A stretch of 64,000 bases of DNA from Lingula anatina. Its lineage: Eukaryota > Brachiopoda > Lingulata > Lingulida > Lingulidae. The notes beneath the pieces are model-generated. The model was not told where the DNA came from. It did no database searches and was given only the letters and a program-made list of their open reading frames with translations. This document shows, in pieces, positions 13,701 through 24,051 of this stretch. Positions within the stretch are counted from its first letter, which is position 1; each line of letters starts with the position of its first letter. The stretch lies in the NCBI RefSeq assembly GCF_001039355.2, contig NW_019774314.1, positions 1 to 64,000 on the forward strand. Reading direction: 5' to 3'. Both the position numbers and the translations under genes were made by a program.

Positions 13701-14197
13701 AGGAGAGAAACATCCACATTTATAGTTGCTATATGAGAGGAAAGAAATCATTTGCTCGGTCCAATAATTGGTTGGCATTGGTGGCGAGAGCAGGAGTCAC
13801 CCTGTGTTGCTCAAGCAGTAACACCTTGACAACCGAACGACACAATAAATTGTTAAAATACTGAGATGGATACTTAAGCGAGGTTGGCAATTATTGAAGG
13901 TGGGGTCCATATTAGTGATGAAACAAGACTTAAGTTAATATAACTAAAAGCACATGTAATCCATTTTCGTTATAAATTTCCTATCCATGGGTGACAGGAT
14001 GAAGTAGTTACTGTAAGTGATAAGTATAAGTAGTTCTACTTACCAGCTTTTCCACGCATGGACCTTCTGATCTGCTGCATCTGTTTGGAGCCGACATTGT
14101 CAGCACCCACAAGGAAGCACTTGGGGTACTCGTCCAGGAGCTGAATCAACTTCAGGAAGTAGTTGGACTTCCAGGTGGACTTATCTTCCTTAACCAT
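10730..14197 (-). CDS. RPLP0: 60S acidic ribosomal protein P0 (ribosomal stalk), complete, 8 exons
   Basis: P0 is the base of the large-subunit stalk. It binds rRNA through its L10-like N-terminal domain, carries the P1/P2 dimers and recruits GTPase elongation factors through its acidic tail. Exons (minus strand, 5' to 3'): 14044-14197, 13619-13694, 13079-13166, 12507-12653, 12053-12161, 11665-11741, 11226-11366, 10730-10882. All introns are GT-AG, all phases agree, and the spliced frame is 945 nt (314 aa plus stop); human P0 is 317 aa. The N-terminus [14 protein letters not shown], the internal [10 protein letters not shown] and the tail [13 protein letters not shown] are near-diagnostic; the last is the conserved stalk C-terminus. 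The Ala-rich hinge lies just before the tail. The start codon follows CACACAAG and is the only Met fitting the family start. It is divergently paired with TMEM18. Intron 1 carries a dispersed repeat (13720-13865). Confidence 0.97.
12182..12450 (-). repeat. Imperfect direct repeat in an intron of the P0 gene
   Basis: The blocks TGAAAGTAAATTGTTCAGAA (from 12182) and TGAAAGCAAATTGAACAGAA (from about 12290), each followed ~40 bp later by TCAGAGAGGCTT (12222 and 12330), form a repeat of about 108 bp. Ribosomal-protein introns often host snoRNAs, and the minus strand shows CTGAT and TGATGTG strings. No clean C/D or H/ACA architecture could be established, so no RNA gene is called. Confidence 0.4.
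13720..13865. repeat. Dispersed repeat, copy 2, in P0 intron 1
   Basis: Same ordered blocks as 3930-4080 (TTTATAGTTGCTATAT, TTTGCTCGGT, GGTGGCGAGAGC, GGAGTCAC). It sits between P0 exons 1 and 2 and does not touch either splice site. Confidence 0.5.
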
Positions 14198-14964
14198 CTT
14201 GTGTGAGTTAGGGATAGCTTAGAGCCGTTTAAAGACAAGTCTGAAACTTGAAAGAAGGAACAATAAATTTTTACATTTGAAATATTACTCCTAAATGCTC
14301 GGCCAGTTTTAACTTTACAAGAAAGGGCAACAGATAATAGTGTCACATTTATCACTAAATGAACAAGAAGACGTAAGGTATATTTCATTTTTCAAAGAAA
14401 CGAGGTCTTTTTAAGAGTTTTAGGTTATTCAGTTGGACAGTGAGAAAGCTTCCGGGAGTTCTGCCCACGTTACTTGTTCAACTTCAAGTCTTGCTGTCTA
14501 TCTATCAGATTTTACTTCGTAAAAAAAGCCTTCATTCGTGTAAAATTTGAGAAACTTTTAGCTGAGAAGTTCGTAAAAACAAACTATGGATTGTGGGCTT
14601 AGTTCATGGGAGCAAAAGATGTCAAAATAAGATCAAAATTAGGAGCCACGTGTGGCGCCTGGTATACCTTTCAATATGGCGAATCGAAGAGAAAAAGCAT
14701 GTGCGCAAGCGTGTTGATTACTGCGCCATCTGTCACCAAGAAAAGCCAAGAGAAAATATCTTTTATTGATAGAAAAAAGGAGTTTTGGGTATTTTCATTA
14801 TACGTTATACTTAAGAATATAAAATGTGCTTATGCCATAAATATATGTTGGAGAAAGGTAATGAGCAGATATCTTTGGTTGTGTCTCATCTTGGCAGTGC
14901 CCTTATTGCTAAAATTGAAAACGTAAATGAGTGAGACTTATTAGTGTTTTATTTCTTGTAAATA
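14198..14964. promoter_or_regulatory. Shared 5' region between divergent RPLP0 and TMEM18
   Basis: There are 767 bp between the two start codons, which face away from each other, so both promoters must lie here or in 5' introns. The sequence CAATATGGCG near 14674 resembles a YY1-type ATGGC element of the kind common in metazoan ribosomal-protein promoters. No TATA box is obvious in a useful position. The open frame at 14606-14926 falls here and has no recognisable features; it is probably chance. Confidence 0.5.
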
Positions 14965-16688
14965 ATGAGGCCAGTAGCAGTAGATGAAATTACCGGTATA
15001 TGGAGTTATTTGTTGACTGTGAGTACAATGACAGTGCATTGGCAACTTTTATTAACTTAATTTGACCCCGTACGCACCACACATCATAAATTAATACCAA
15101 TTGCTAGTTAAGGATGAAGGTATTAAAAACTGAGTCTAGTGACAGTGTGCATTTGACACTAGAGGGTCTTCTCTCCATTAGATTCATACAGGTTAGGATT
15201 AGCGTTACGCAAGTGGATAAAATTATAGAACGAGGCTTACCTGGATCCTGAATCCCAGGGGACTCTTGTACACTGACAAAATTCGTGTACATGTCCTGTA
15301 ACTTACCAAAAATACAAAACAACAACAAGAGCACGAACACTTAGTTTGTTTCACATAGATTGCTCCAACTCCATGGGGACTGTCGCTGAATGCAATAAGA
15401 TCAACTGAACGACAGGCCTTGAACAGCTAGGGGTGATTAACATTCATTTGCTCTTCATTTTCAGTGTAACCGAATGCGCAAAAAAGTTAATCACCTCCCA
15501 GCTTCTTAATTTGATTGCATTCAGCAGGAGTCCCTGCAGAGTTGGATTGATCAATGTAGAACAATAGTTTCATTGGAAATTGTCCCTTAGTTTGGTCTTA
15601 GAAGTATAATGTGAATGTATCTTTCTGTTTGTGAAAATTATTTTTTTCTTTTATTTACAGATTGATTGGACAGAGACGTGGATTCTTTGCTTACTAGGCT
15701 TCCACCTGCTTTGCTATACCCTGATCTATATAACTCGCAGGACAGGTGCTGCACAGGCTGTCCTCTTTGTCTTCATGTGTAAGTTATGTTTACATGTGCA
15801 TATTTGTGTATGTGTGTGCATGTGTGTATATGTACATGTATGTGTTTGTATACATGTGCATGTGTATACATCTTGATGTGAGTATTTGCATGCATGTTTG
15901 TCTGTTTTTGTGTATATATGTGTGTATATGTGTATGTATATGTGCATATGTGTTTGCATGTGCATGTCTGTGTATATGTACACACCCGTGCATGTGTGGG
16001 AGAAAGAGAGATCGATTTGTGACTCATACTAGTTTATAAGGTAATCCAACTTGCCATTGCATGTCTGTATTCATGCTGTGTTTGACAAGTGCTTGAAGCT
16101 TTGACAGATTTTAACATGTACTTAAGAGCTTAAGTCTAGGGATTAAAATGTAATTTTGTTTAAAATTTTCCCGGAGATATGCTTAACTTAACTAAAACTT
16201 CTTGGTTGATAATCTTTTTCTTATTATTTGAATTATTTCAGTAATGGTGGTATATTTTTCTGAAAATATAAATGAAAAAGCAGCTGAACATTGGAGGTAT
16301 GTTTATTTATATAATTAAAAATAATTATAATTTTTAATATTTAAGATTTTCATACATATTCTAATGTATTTTGTTTTTATTTGACTAGTACGTGTAAGTT
16401 GACATTAAATTGTGAATTTCCAAGTTAAATGTTTGCAACATTATATATTTTGATTTTTAATTGGTTTCTAAATTAAAATTTTTTTAATGACTTTTTAAAG
16501 TGAATCAGATAATTTTGCAACCCCCAATCCGGATCATTTTGGATGAAACTAATTACTCTGTTACTGTTATTGAAATTCTTTGATTTCAGGCTGTTTTCAA
16601 AGCAGCAGTATTTTGATAGTAACGGGCTGTTTATCTCTCTCCTGTTGTCTACACCTTTATTGCTGGGATGTATGGCAATTGTGGTATG

Positions 16689-16744
<56 letters not shown>

Positions 16745-17240
16745 TGAGTCTATTTGGAGTTCCTTTTAATTCAAACACAAAAAGTAATGAATGATACTGT
16801 GTAACCGTCTTAGGCTTATTTGCTGTTCAGGTAAAACCTTAAACATTTTGAGGTAATATAAAATCTTTCACAGTAATTGTAACAGTTGTGAAAATAGTTT
16901 CTTTAGTTCTCAGTTTTTTTAGTGATTACAGTTTTTATTTAACACGTTTGCTATGTTGTCTTTTGTTAGAATTTGGATCAGTCTATAATAGAATGAAATC
17001 TGTTATTCTTTTTTATTGTTCAACTCTGCTTTTTATGTATTTAATTTTTAAAGATTTATTGACATTGTTTTGTATCCATATATCTATTATATCAATGCAA
17101 CAGTTTTATATCTATTAATAATAACATTGTAGATGTTATGGCTATGGGAAGTGTCACAGTTAATGGTCAGCCTGAAAACAAAACAAATACAAAGACAGGC
17201 AAAGAAACAAGAGGCTGAAGAAAAGGAAAAAAAGAAATGA
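14965..17240 (+). CDS. TMEM18: Transmembrane protein 18, complete, 5 exons
   Basis: TMEM18 is a small conserved membrane protein of the inner nuclear envelope; the human locus is associated with body weight. Exons: 14965-15018, 15661-15778, 16242-16296, 16590-16683, 17133-17240. All introns are GT-AG with agreeing phases; the frame is 429 nt (142 aa; human 140 aa). Exon 1 codes MRPVAVDEITGIWSYLLT and leads into IDWTETWILCLLGFH. Exon 2-4 sequence reads through AAEHWRLFSKQQYFDSNGLF, matching the family core WRLFSKxQYFDSxGxF. There are about three hydrophobic spans (the LLGFHLLCYTLIY region, the AVLFVFMLMVVYF region and the FISLLLSTPLLLGCMAIVMLWLW region). The C-terminus is a charged, Lys-rich helix ending KEKKK, as in the family. 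The exon 1 choice rests on Met, donor GTGAGT and phase. Confidence 0.93.
15780..16010 (+). repeat. Cryptic TG-rich simple sequence in TMEM18 intron 2
   Basis: Interrupted TG/TATG/CATG sequence of about 230 bp starting right at the exon 2 donor. It generates long spurious open frames on both strands, which are not genes. A second simple tract, (CT)n at 16691-16740, follows the exon 4 donor. Confidence 0.85.
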
Positions 17241-17673
17241 ACTCCCATGAAGTGAAAGCAAAGAGGAAAAGAGGATAAAAAGGAATACCCCAAAAAAGGA
17301 GTCAGTGTTAACTGTAAGAGGGAAGAAAGCAAATCAGCTTCTTTCTGTTATAGCATTCCTTGATTACAGTTGTGGTTGAACAGGTGGTTAATGGAAGTGA
17401 CTAAGATGGACTCCTTAAACTGATGGAGAGAAATAAGAACAATAAGCTTCCAAGATTATTATGGTGGAGGGAAAGGAGGGGCTTCTATTGCAGGTTAAAA
17501 AAGGGGGAAAATTGGGGGGGGAGCTTTTTCATGATAAGAGGACATTTTTTGCCACAGTGGGATGGAATGTAGATCACATTTTTACTTAGAGCAGACCTTT
17601 TCCGTGATGGAGGGGTGGTTCTCGGAACCACCACCCCACCCCTGCCTACAGGTCTTCTCAAGATCTTGTTATT
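17241..17673. other. 3' flank of TMEM18
   Basis: A-rich then G-rich sequence after the TMEM18 stop. No canonical AATAAA was seen before the palindromic element at 17674; AATAAG occurs near 17432, and an AATAAA lies inside the element at about 18018. Nothing coding can be supported. Confidence 0.5.
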
Positions 17674-18224
17674 CAGGCCTACCCAACTACCAGACTCGGC
17701 ACCTAAGGATCCTGAATTAACCGGTATATCGGACCATACTACCCGTTTTCAAGGTGTGTGTCAGATCGCATTTCGGAGTATCAGCCAGAACACCGACAGG
17801 ATGAGCCCTGGCATGCTCGGCTGTCACTTTGATTGGATAGTAAACGATTGTCGTAAAATCGCTATATGATTTTAAAACCGGGGGCATAAATTTGAAAGCC
17901 ACCTAGATGAACCTAAGACTGCCACATTAATCTAATACAATGCAAAAAAGCCCTATCAAAAGTGGTTAAAACATTCAAACCGAATGTCGTAAAGTCCCCA
18001 TATACCCCCATAGAAACAATAAAATAGAGTACTCTAAAGTAAGAGTACAGTTTCAGGTTGTTCAGCTGAGCGTGGATGAGCCCGCAGTCGTGCTACAAAA
18101 TTTATTCTGGTGTATGATACTCCGAAATGCGATCTGACACACACCTTGAAAACGGGTAGCGTGGTCCGATATACCGGTTAATTCAGGATCCTTAGGTGCC
18201 GAGTCTGGTAGTTGGGTAGGCCTG
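17674..18224. mobile_element. Long-TIR non-autonomous DNA element C, left copy (551 bp)
   Basis: The element begins CAGGCCTACCCAACTACC and ends with the exact inverse GGTAGTTGGGTAGGCCTG. The terminal inverted repeats run about 113 bp (to near 17786 and from near 18112) with only a couple of mismatches. No transposase is encoded. The left flank is TTATT. The copy ends directly at a run of 761 Ns. Superfamily not certain; CAGG termini with 5-bp target duplications resemble some hAT-like families. Confidence 0.85.
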
Positions 18225-18985
18225 NNNNNNNNNNNNNNNNNNNNNNNNNNNNNNNNNNNNNNNNNNNNNNNNNNNNNNNNNNNNNNNNNNNNNNNNNNNN
18301 NNNNNNNNNNNNNNNNNNNNNNNNNNNNNNNNNNNNNNNNNNNNNNNNNNNNNNNNNNNNNNNNNNNNNNNNNNNNNNNNNNNNNNNNNNNNNNNNNNNN
18401 NNNNNNNNNNNNNNNNNNNNNNNNNNNNNNNNNNNNNNNNNNNNNNNNNNNNNNNNNNNNNNNNNNNNNNNNNNNNNNNNNNNNNNNNNNNNNNNNNNNN
18501 NNNNNNNNNNNNNNNNNNNNNNNNNNNNNNNNNNNNNNNNNNNNNNNNNNNNNNNNNNNNNNNNNNNNNNNNNNNNNNNNNNNNNNNNNNNNNNNNNNNN
18601 NNNNNNNNNNNNNNNNNNNNNNNNNNNNNNNNNNNNNNNNNNNNNNNNNNNNNNNNNNNNNNNNNNNNNNNNNNNNNNNNNNNNNNNNNNNNNNNNNNNN
18701 NNNNNNNNNNNNNNNNNNNNNNNNNNNNNNNNNNNNNNNNNNNNNNNNNNNNNNNNNNNNNNNNNNNNNNNNNNNNNNNNNNNNNNNNNNNNNNNNNNNN
18801 NNNNNNNNNNNNNNNNNNNNNNNNNNNNNNNNNNNNNNNNNNNNNNNNNNNNNNNNNNNNNNNNNNNNNNNNNNNNNNNNNNNNNNNNNNNNNNNNNNNN
18901 NNNNNNNNNNNNNNNNNNNNNNNNNNNNNNNNNNNNNNNNNNNNNNNNNNNNNNNNNNNNNNNNNNNNNNNNNNNNNNNNNNNNN
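18225..18985. other. Assembly gap (761 N)
   Basis: Unsequenced. It is flanked on the left by the exact right end of element C and on the right by element C starting at its tenth base, so the gap was probably caused by the palindromic element. Open frames reported across it are meaningless. Confidence 0.95.
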
Positions 18986-19527
18986 CCAACTACCAGACTC
19001 GGCACCTAAGGATCCTGAATTAACCGGTATATCGGACCACACTACCCGTTTTCAAGGTGTGTGTCAGATCGCATTTCGGAGTATCAGCCAGAACACCGAC
19101 AGGATGAGCCCTGGCATGCTCGGCTGTCACTTTGATTGGATAGTAAACGATTGTCGTAAAATCGCTATATGATTTTAAAACCGGGCGCATAAATTTGAAA
19201 GCCACCTAGATGAACCTAAGACTGCCACATTAATCTAATACAATGCAAAAAAGCCCTATCAAAAGTGGTTAAAACATTCAAACCGAATGTCGTAAAGTCC
19301 CCATATACCCCCATAGAAACAATAAAATAGAGTACTCTAAAGTAAGAGTACAGTTTCAGGTTGTTCAGCTGAGCGTGGATGAGCCCGCAGTCGTGCTACA
19401 AAATTTATTCTGGTGTATGATACTCCGAAATGCGATCTGACACACACCTTGAAAACGGGTAGCGTGGTCCGATATACCGGTTAATTCAGGATCCTTAGGT
19501 GCCGAGTCTGGTAGTTGGGTAGGCCTG
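18986..19527. mobile_element. Long-TIR element C, right copy (first 9 bp missing)
   Basis: Same element in the same orientation as 17674-18224, of the same total length once the 9 missing terminal bases are counted, differing at only a few bases (for example ACCATACTACC versus ACCACACTACC). The right flank is TTATT, matching the left flank of the other copy. The TTATT pair brackets both copies plus the gap, which suggests one genomic insertion read twice. Confidence 0.85.
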
Positions 19528-21680
19528 TTATTGCTACTCTGCTGAAGGAAGAGGTCAATATATAAATATTATGCACTCTTTAAGTATTATCCTTGGCAGA
19601 GGGACAACACTATCTTCGGTATCAGTAAATACAGTACCCTTGCATTTACAGTCTGAAGCAGTTTATTCTGTGGACGAATATTACAGGGATGAGATTCTTC
19701 CAACTATCGGCAGGTTTCGGACATTTTGGTACTAGCTAAAAAATATCATTTTTGAGATCGATGCAGATCGGCAATAAAGATTGTGGAAATTGGTGGTTGG
19801 GGTAGGTCTGAACCCCAGGCCAAATTTTCACTTTTTAACTAAATGGCAGTCTCATCCCTGATGTTAATTTTGACATTTTGTTGGTTGATATGTGGCAGAT
19901 TTAAATGGTATTCAGACTTGCTGAAACTGTCGGTCCCATCGGTCATGACCGGGAAAATTTGTCTGGACCGGTAGAAAATTGGACTTGGTCGGTCCAAAGG
20001 ACTGACAAGAATTTTAAGAACCGCAATTTTGAATTTACAGTCATCTTTCGACATACTTCACTAATAAAATTATATAAAACCCAAAGTGTTTTTTCCCTTC
20101 CATTTCAAACCTTTCACATTAACAAACAAAGTAAGCTACCTTAATCGTACTGGTAGCATCTGTCTCAAAGGAATAGAGTGATTTTCAGTCCGACAAAAAT
20201 CCATTCGGTCCGTCAAATTTTTCGTTACTGACAGTCCAAATGTCCAGCCATTCTGAAAAGTTTTCAGCATGTCTGGGTATTACGTGAAGTGGGGTTTGTT
20301 ATTTAAATTATGTTGGCAAGACAACTTTGTTGTCCACAGTGAAACATTGGTATAAAAGGTTAACTGGGGTGAATGTGTAACTTTAAGTGTAAATTATTCT
20401 ATTTTTGATACAGGTTTTAACAATAAACTAATGAAGGGAAATGTTGTTTTATTCTCTCTCTTTGATATTCCAAGAAATTGGTAATTACGTGCAAATGAAT
20501 TGACTTAATGTTCATGACTTTCCTTTCATGAGGACGATCGGGTGGCAACTTGCAATTAGGGCTGAGATTTAGAACACAATGTGGGATTTACAACGCTTTC
20601 AAGTGCATGGATCGCTTCTTGTTGAACTTATGAGGATAATTTCAACTTGTGAAATATAAAATGACATATAAATGGCCTTGATATTCCAAAAAATAATCAT
20701 ATTTACCATGCCTTGTCAAACCTCGGTAGTCAGCCATCTTGACACTGTTTGAAAAAAATACGAGCCAAGATGCCTTAAGTCCCAACATATCGGGAACTCA
20801 AGTCAATGGAATAAATGGCGTATCTGGAAAATGCGCAGGTTTTGATCTTATGCTTTTTCCAAAATTATTACAGGGTTGTGGTAAGTATCTGGGGAGGCAG
20901 ATTTAAGGTTGGTAAGTGAATTTTGGTGCAAAAAAATCTTCCTTTTTTATCTTTAATAAATTCAACTATTAGTCTTTTTTTTTTTTTCCTTTTTTTATTT
21001 TGGTTCCTTGCAGGTATGCAAAGTGATCAGAGTTTTCCCTGAAAAACTTTCATTAATGAATGAAACTTTGCGTACCTTATCAAGTGTGCCGTAAAACCAT
21101 GTGGTATTGTGAAATACATGTGCTTGCTGATGTGGACATTTGGAACGCTTTAAGTTACAATGCTACCATTTTCATAATGCCAGCAGGATTTTCATTTTAA
21201 CCAAATGGCTACTATTCTGAACCAAAACACTGCCATTAACAACCCATTTGAGTCAAATCAGTGAAAAATTGAAAAATTTGCTGCTGCACTTCATTTAAAG
21301 AAAAAAATTCAGGTGACTTTATTCAAAATAGTTCAGTTGTTCTTATCCCTCCGTACCAGTAAGTTCATTTGCACCATTCATTAACAAGTGCTAAAAGAAT
21401 GGCGTGATGAAAACGGAATTCTAGGAAATGAAACCGTAAAAACCAAAGAGCAAGAGTTTGGCTCATTTGAATAAGAAAAATAGAACTTTTCACATTTTTT
21501 GAAAAACTAAAGTCGTTTTAAACTGCTGAATCTGTTTAACCTCAATTTATATCTTTGACAAAATCAAACTATTGAAGTAGTCAATTGGGCAAAATAAAAA
21601 CAAGTGTCATTCAAACAAAAAACGTTTGGAACCAAATCATTTCAATAAAATTCAATAAGTTGGCAAGGAAAGGAAAAACA
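19528..21680. other. Intergenic stretch between TMEM18 and the coactivator gene
   Basis: Convergent 3' ends face each other across this region. It holds a small MITE (19684-19860) and otherwise AT-rich sequence. The open frames at 19839-20144 have no recognisable protein features. No gene can be supported. Confidence 0.55.
19684..19860. mobile_element. MITE family D (CAGGGATGAGA termini), copy 1
   Basis: The ends are CAGGGATGAGATTCTTCC and GGCAGTCTCATCCCTG, inverted with respect to each other. The flanks ATATTA and ATGTTA could be a diverged 6-bp target duplication. A related element with CAGGGATGAGACC lies at 33979-34111. Confidence 0.6.
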
Positions 21681-21686
21681 TTTATT
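21681..21686 (-). terminator. Candidate poly(A) signal of the coactivator gene
   Basis: AATAAA on the minus strand, about 1.7 kb beyond the coactivator stop codon and the first canonical hexamer I found in that direction. This implies a 3' UTR of about 1.7 kb (21.67-23.39 kb). Confidence 0.4.
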
Positions 21687-23390
21687 TTCTCTTGACAAAA
21701 TATAATTTCTATCCATGAGATACACCTTAACATGCTACACGTACTTGGAGCCCGGTATCTACATTATGGCTGTTATGAGATATATAATATATATTGTGTA
21801 TGTAGAGGGTTTCCCCATTGAACACTGTATCCAAGTCATTCATCTTGGCTTGAAATTAAACCCATTCCCAAGGCGTATCATCATATGAAACTGTCCTATA
21901 GGCTTGCCTCTCAGAACTACAAAAAACACCTCTTGAAGCACATTTCAGTTGTTCATTTGAACTGTAGGTGGCACTCCTATAGAATGCACCCAGAGTGTAG
22001 AGGGATCTGCTCCAATATTTTCACTACTTTTTAAAAATCTAAAATGTAGAGGTCACATTTTGTAGCATTTCTGCTTGTTACTAGGTGGCACTGTGTTCCA
22101 AGAAAGTCTGAGGTTGTTGTTTATGGCATGTGACGACAAATATATACAATATTATGGACAGATTAGTCATTTTGAGCAAAAAAGTAAAACAACAATTAAA
22201 AAACAGTTCCCTTTATGTACAATGAAAATCACTAAAACCCCGAGGATTCATTTCATAATGCGTTATTCGATATTATGACTATTTAACATTTACAAAAAAA
22301 AAAAAAAAGTTACTTTCCAGGTTCCTACGACTGCTATTAATGATTTTGCTTATCCTACTAAAATACCATTTAAGACGATCATAATCATATTTACATTTCC
22401 AACTAGAAAAAACTTAATACATTTCTATGGGATGCACTGTCTATACAAAGACAACAATTTATAATGATCAGACACTTTACCCGATTTATCCATAGGATAA
22501 TACACTGTTATTACTGCTCTGAAGTAGAAATGTTTGAAATGCCTTTAAATTGTCTTATAGTTGAACACAGTCTGTCTCAGTGAGCATAATCAAAAATACT
22601 AGAAACTATTTTCAAATTACAACTGTCATAAAAATAATCATTATCGTAATTACTATTTGAATATGCATTGGCATAAAAACAATCAACACAAGAACCAATA
22701 AGAGTGTGCTAAGCACCTAGCAATGCCTACAATTTCGCCAAGGATGGTAACACTATATTTTGTCATTTCATAATCATAAGAACCTAATCTGAGCCCAAAA
22801 AATATATGTATATGTAAATATACATTTATGAATATATATTCACAGGACTTGCAAATAAATGTTATACTTTGATTAAAACACTACCATTAGTGCTACAGAC
22901 TACCATCAGGAGAGAATCGGAAAAATCATGACAATATTTTCTAAATGTTCAATACACAAATAGTCATCATCTTCTTGATACAAATTCATCATAGTATATT
23001 ATATATACACAGAAGAAAACTGAAGTATCTATATACATATAAACAGTGGCCTCTCTTGCGACAGTTTATGAGATGCCCTCTATAGCAGAACTGTCATGCC
23101 ATCTAGGGATTAGTTTTCTGGTGGCCATAAGAAGCAGAAGTTTCACTTTTGCACCTTCCAGAAATTAATTCCTGACAGCCATGTAACCATTTGGCAGACA
23201 ATTATATTTGCAAGGGATGATATCTCGCTGTTCATCGAAGATAAAACGGAAATGTATTATCCAATTTCCTTTTTAAACCAAAGAATATGGAATTAGTTAA
23301 TAACTTGGAGACACCTTTATCCCTGACCACATTGCCAGCGGTGACCCCTATGGTGGTTTCCATGGTAACCTATATATAATAGGTCAAAGG
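21687..23390 (-). other. Presumed 3' UTR of the coactivator gene
   Basis: AT-rich and non-coding, lying between the stop codon at 23391 and the candidate poly(A) signal. The only open frame of note (22075-22278, plus strand) has no recognisable features. The assignment as UTR rests on position only. Confidence 0.4.
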
Positions 23391-23400
23391 TCAAGGGTCA
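23381..23400 (+). promoter_or_regulatory. Perfect DR1 nuclear-receptor motif at the coactivator stop codon
   Basis: The sequence AGGTCAAAGGTCAAGGGTCA contains two AGGTCA half-sites with a 1-bp spacer (perfect DR1, 23381-23393) and a further near half-site with the same spacing. DR1 is the classic RXR/HNF4-type element. It overlaps the last codons and stop of a nuclear-receptor coactivator gene. It is a motif match only; chance or AGGTCA-rich simple sequence is possible. Confidence 0.4.
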
Positions 23401-23462
23401 GAGAGAAGCTGCTGTAGTAGGCTGTTTCTCTGATTTGCTGGGCGCAGGTCTTCGACTGGAGC
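23391..23462 (-). CDS. NCOA: Coactivator last exon with C-terminal LXXLL box
   Basis: This exon codes [20 protein letters not shown] then SDP and stop. The LLQQLL box three residues from the end corresponds to the fourth receptor box found at the C-terminus of vertebrate SRC-1a (LLQQLLTE end). The acceptor is TCTGCAG and the phase is 0, continuing from exon 23742-23914. Confidence 0.9.
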   Translation of the reverse strand, partial: APVEDLRPANQRNSLLQQLLSDP

Positions 23463-23973
23463 CTGCAGAACAAAATAACAAAGCTCACTTAGAAAAATCG
23501 ATAAAGTAAAGGTGTTATGTTTAACAATATCAACTTTCTTTTCAAATAAAATACCTTATGTATGTATATGAGGTAAATGTTCCTGTTTGATCTCAGAGTT
23601 TCATGAATTCATGGTATTAATTGGCAGTTTCAACCTCAATACAATGGTTTATATTGAGGTCTTCCATATGCTTGTCCCTTCATACATAAAAAGCACCCAA
23701 TTGAAAGCAACTCCACCAAATAAAAACTTATATTTACATACCCTAGGCTCTGTCTGCACTACATTGACTTGAGGCATGTCCCTCACAGAGGGAACTCTCT
23801 GTCGACTGTTTTGATTGGCCGCTGCTATTTGCGCGGGTGTGCGGAGTTGATTGCGGAACACGTTGGTGGCTGTAGACTCTGGATCTTCCTCCACCACAGG
23901 CACTGCCGTTACTACTGAGATGAGTAAAGAGAAGTATTAGTACAAGCTAGAGAATATCATAATAAGACAGGTG

Positions 23974-24004
<31 letters not shown>

Positions 24005-24020
24005 ATGCATGCGTGTGTGT

Positions 24021-24051
<31 letters not shown>

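Noticed and set aside
14606-14926. 106-codon plus-strand open frame between RPLP0 and TMEM18
   Set aside because: It has no recognisable protein features and lies in the shared 5' region; TMEM18 exon 1 at 14965 fits the family start better.
15726-16039. Several 67-97-codon open frames on both strands
   Set aside because: They are translations of a TG-rich simple sequence inside TMEM18 intron 2.
18062-19042. Long open frames of 265-326 codons
   Set aside because: They are created by translating N bases across an assembly gap. The same holds for frames over 59834-60950.
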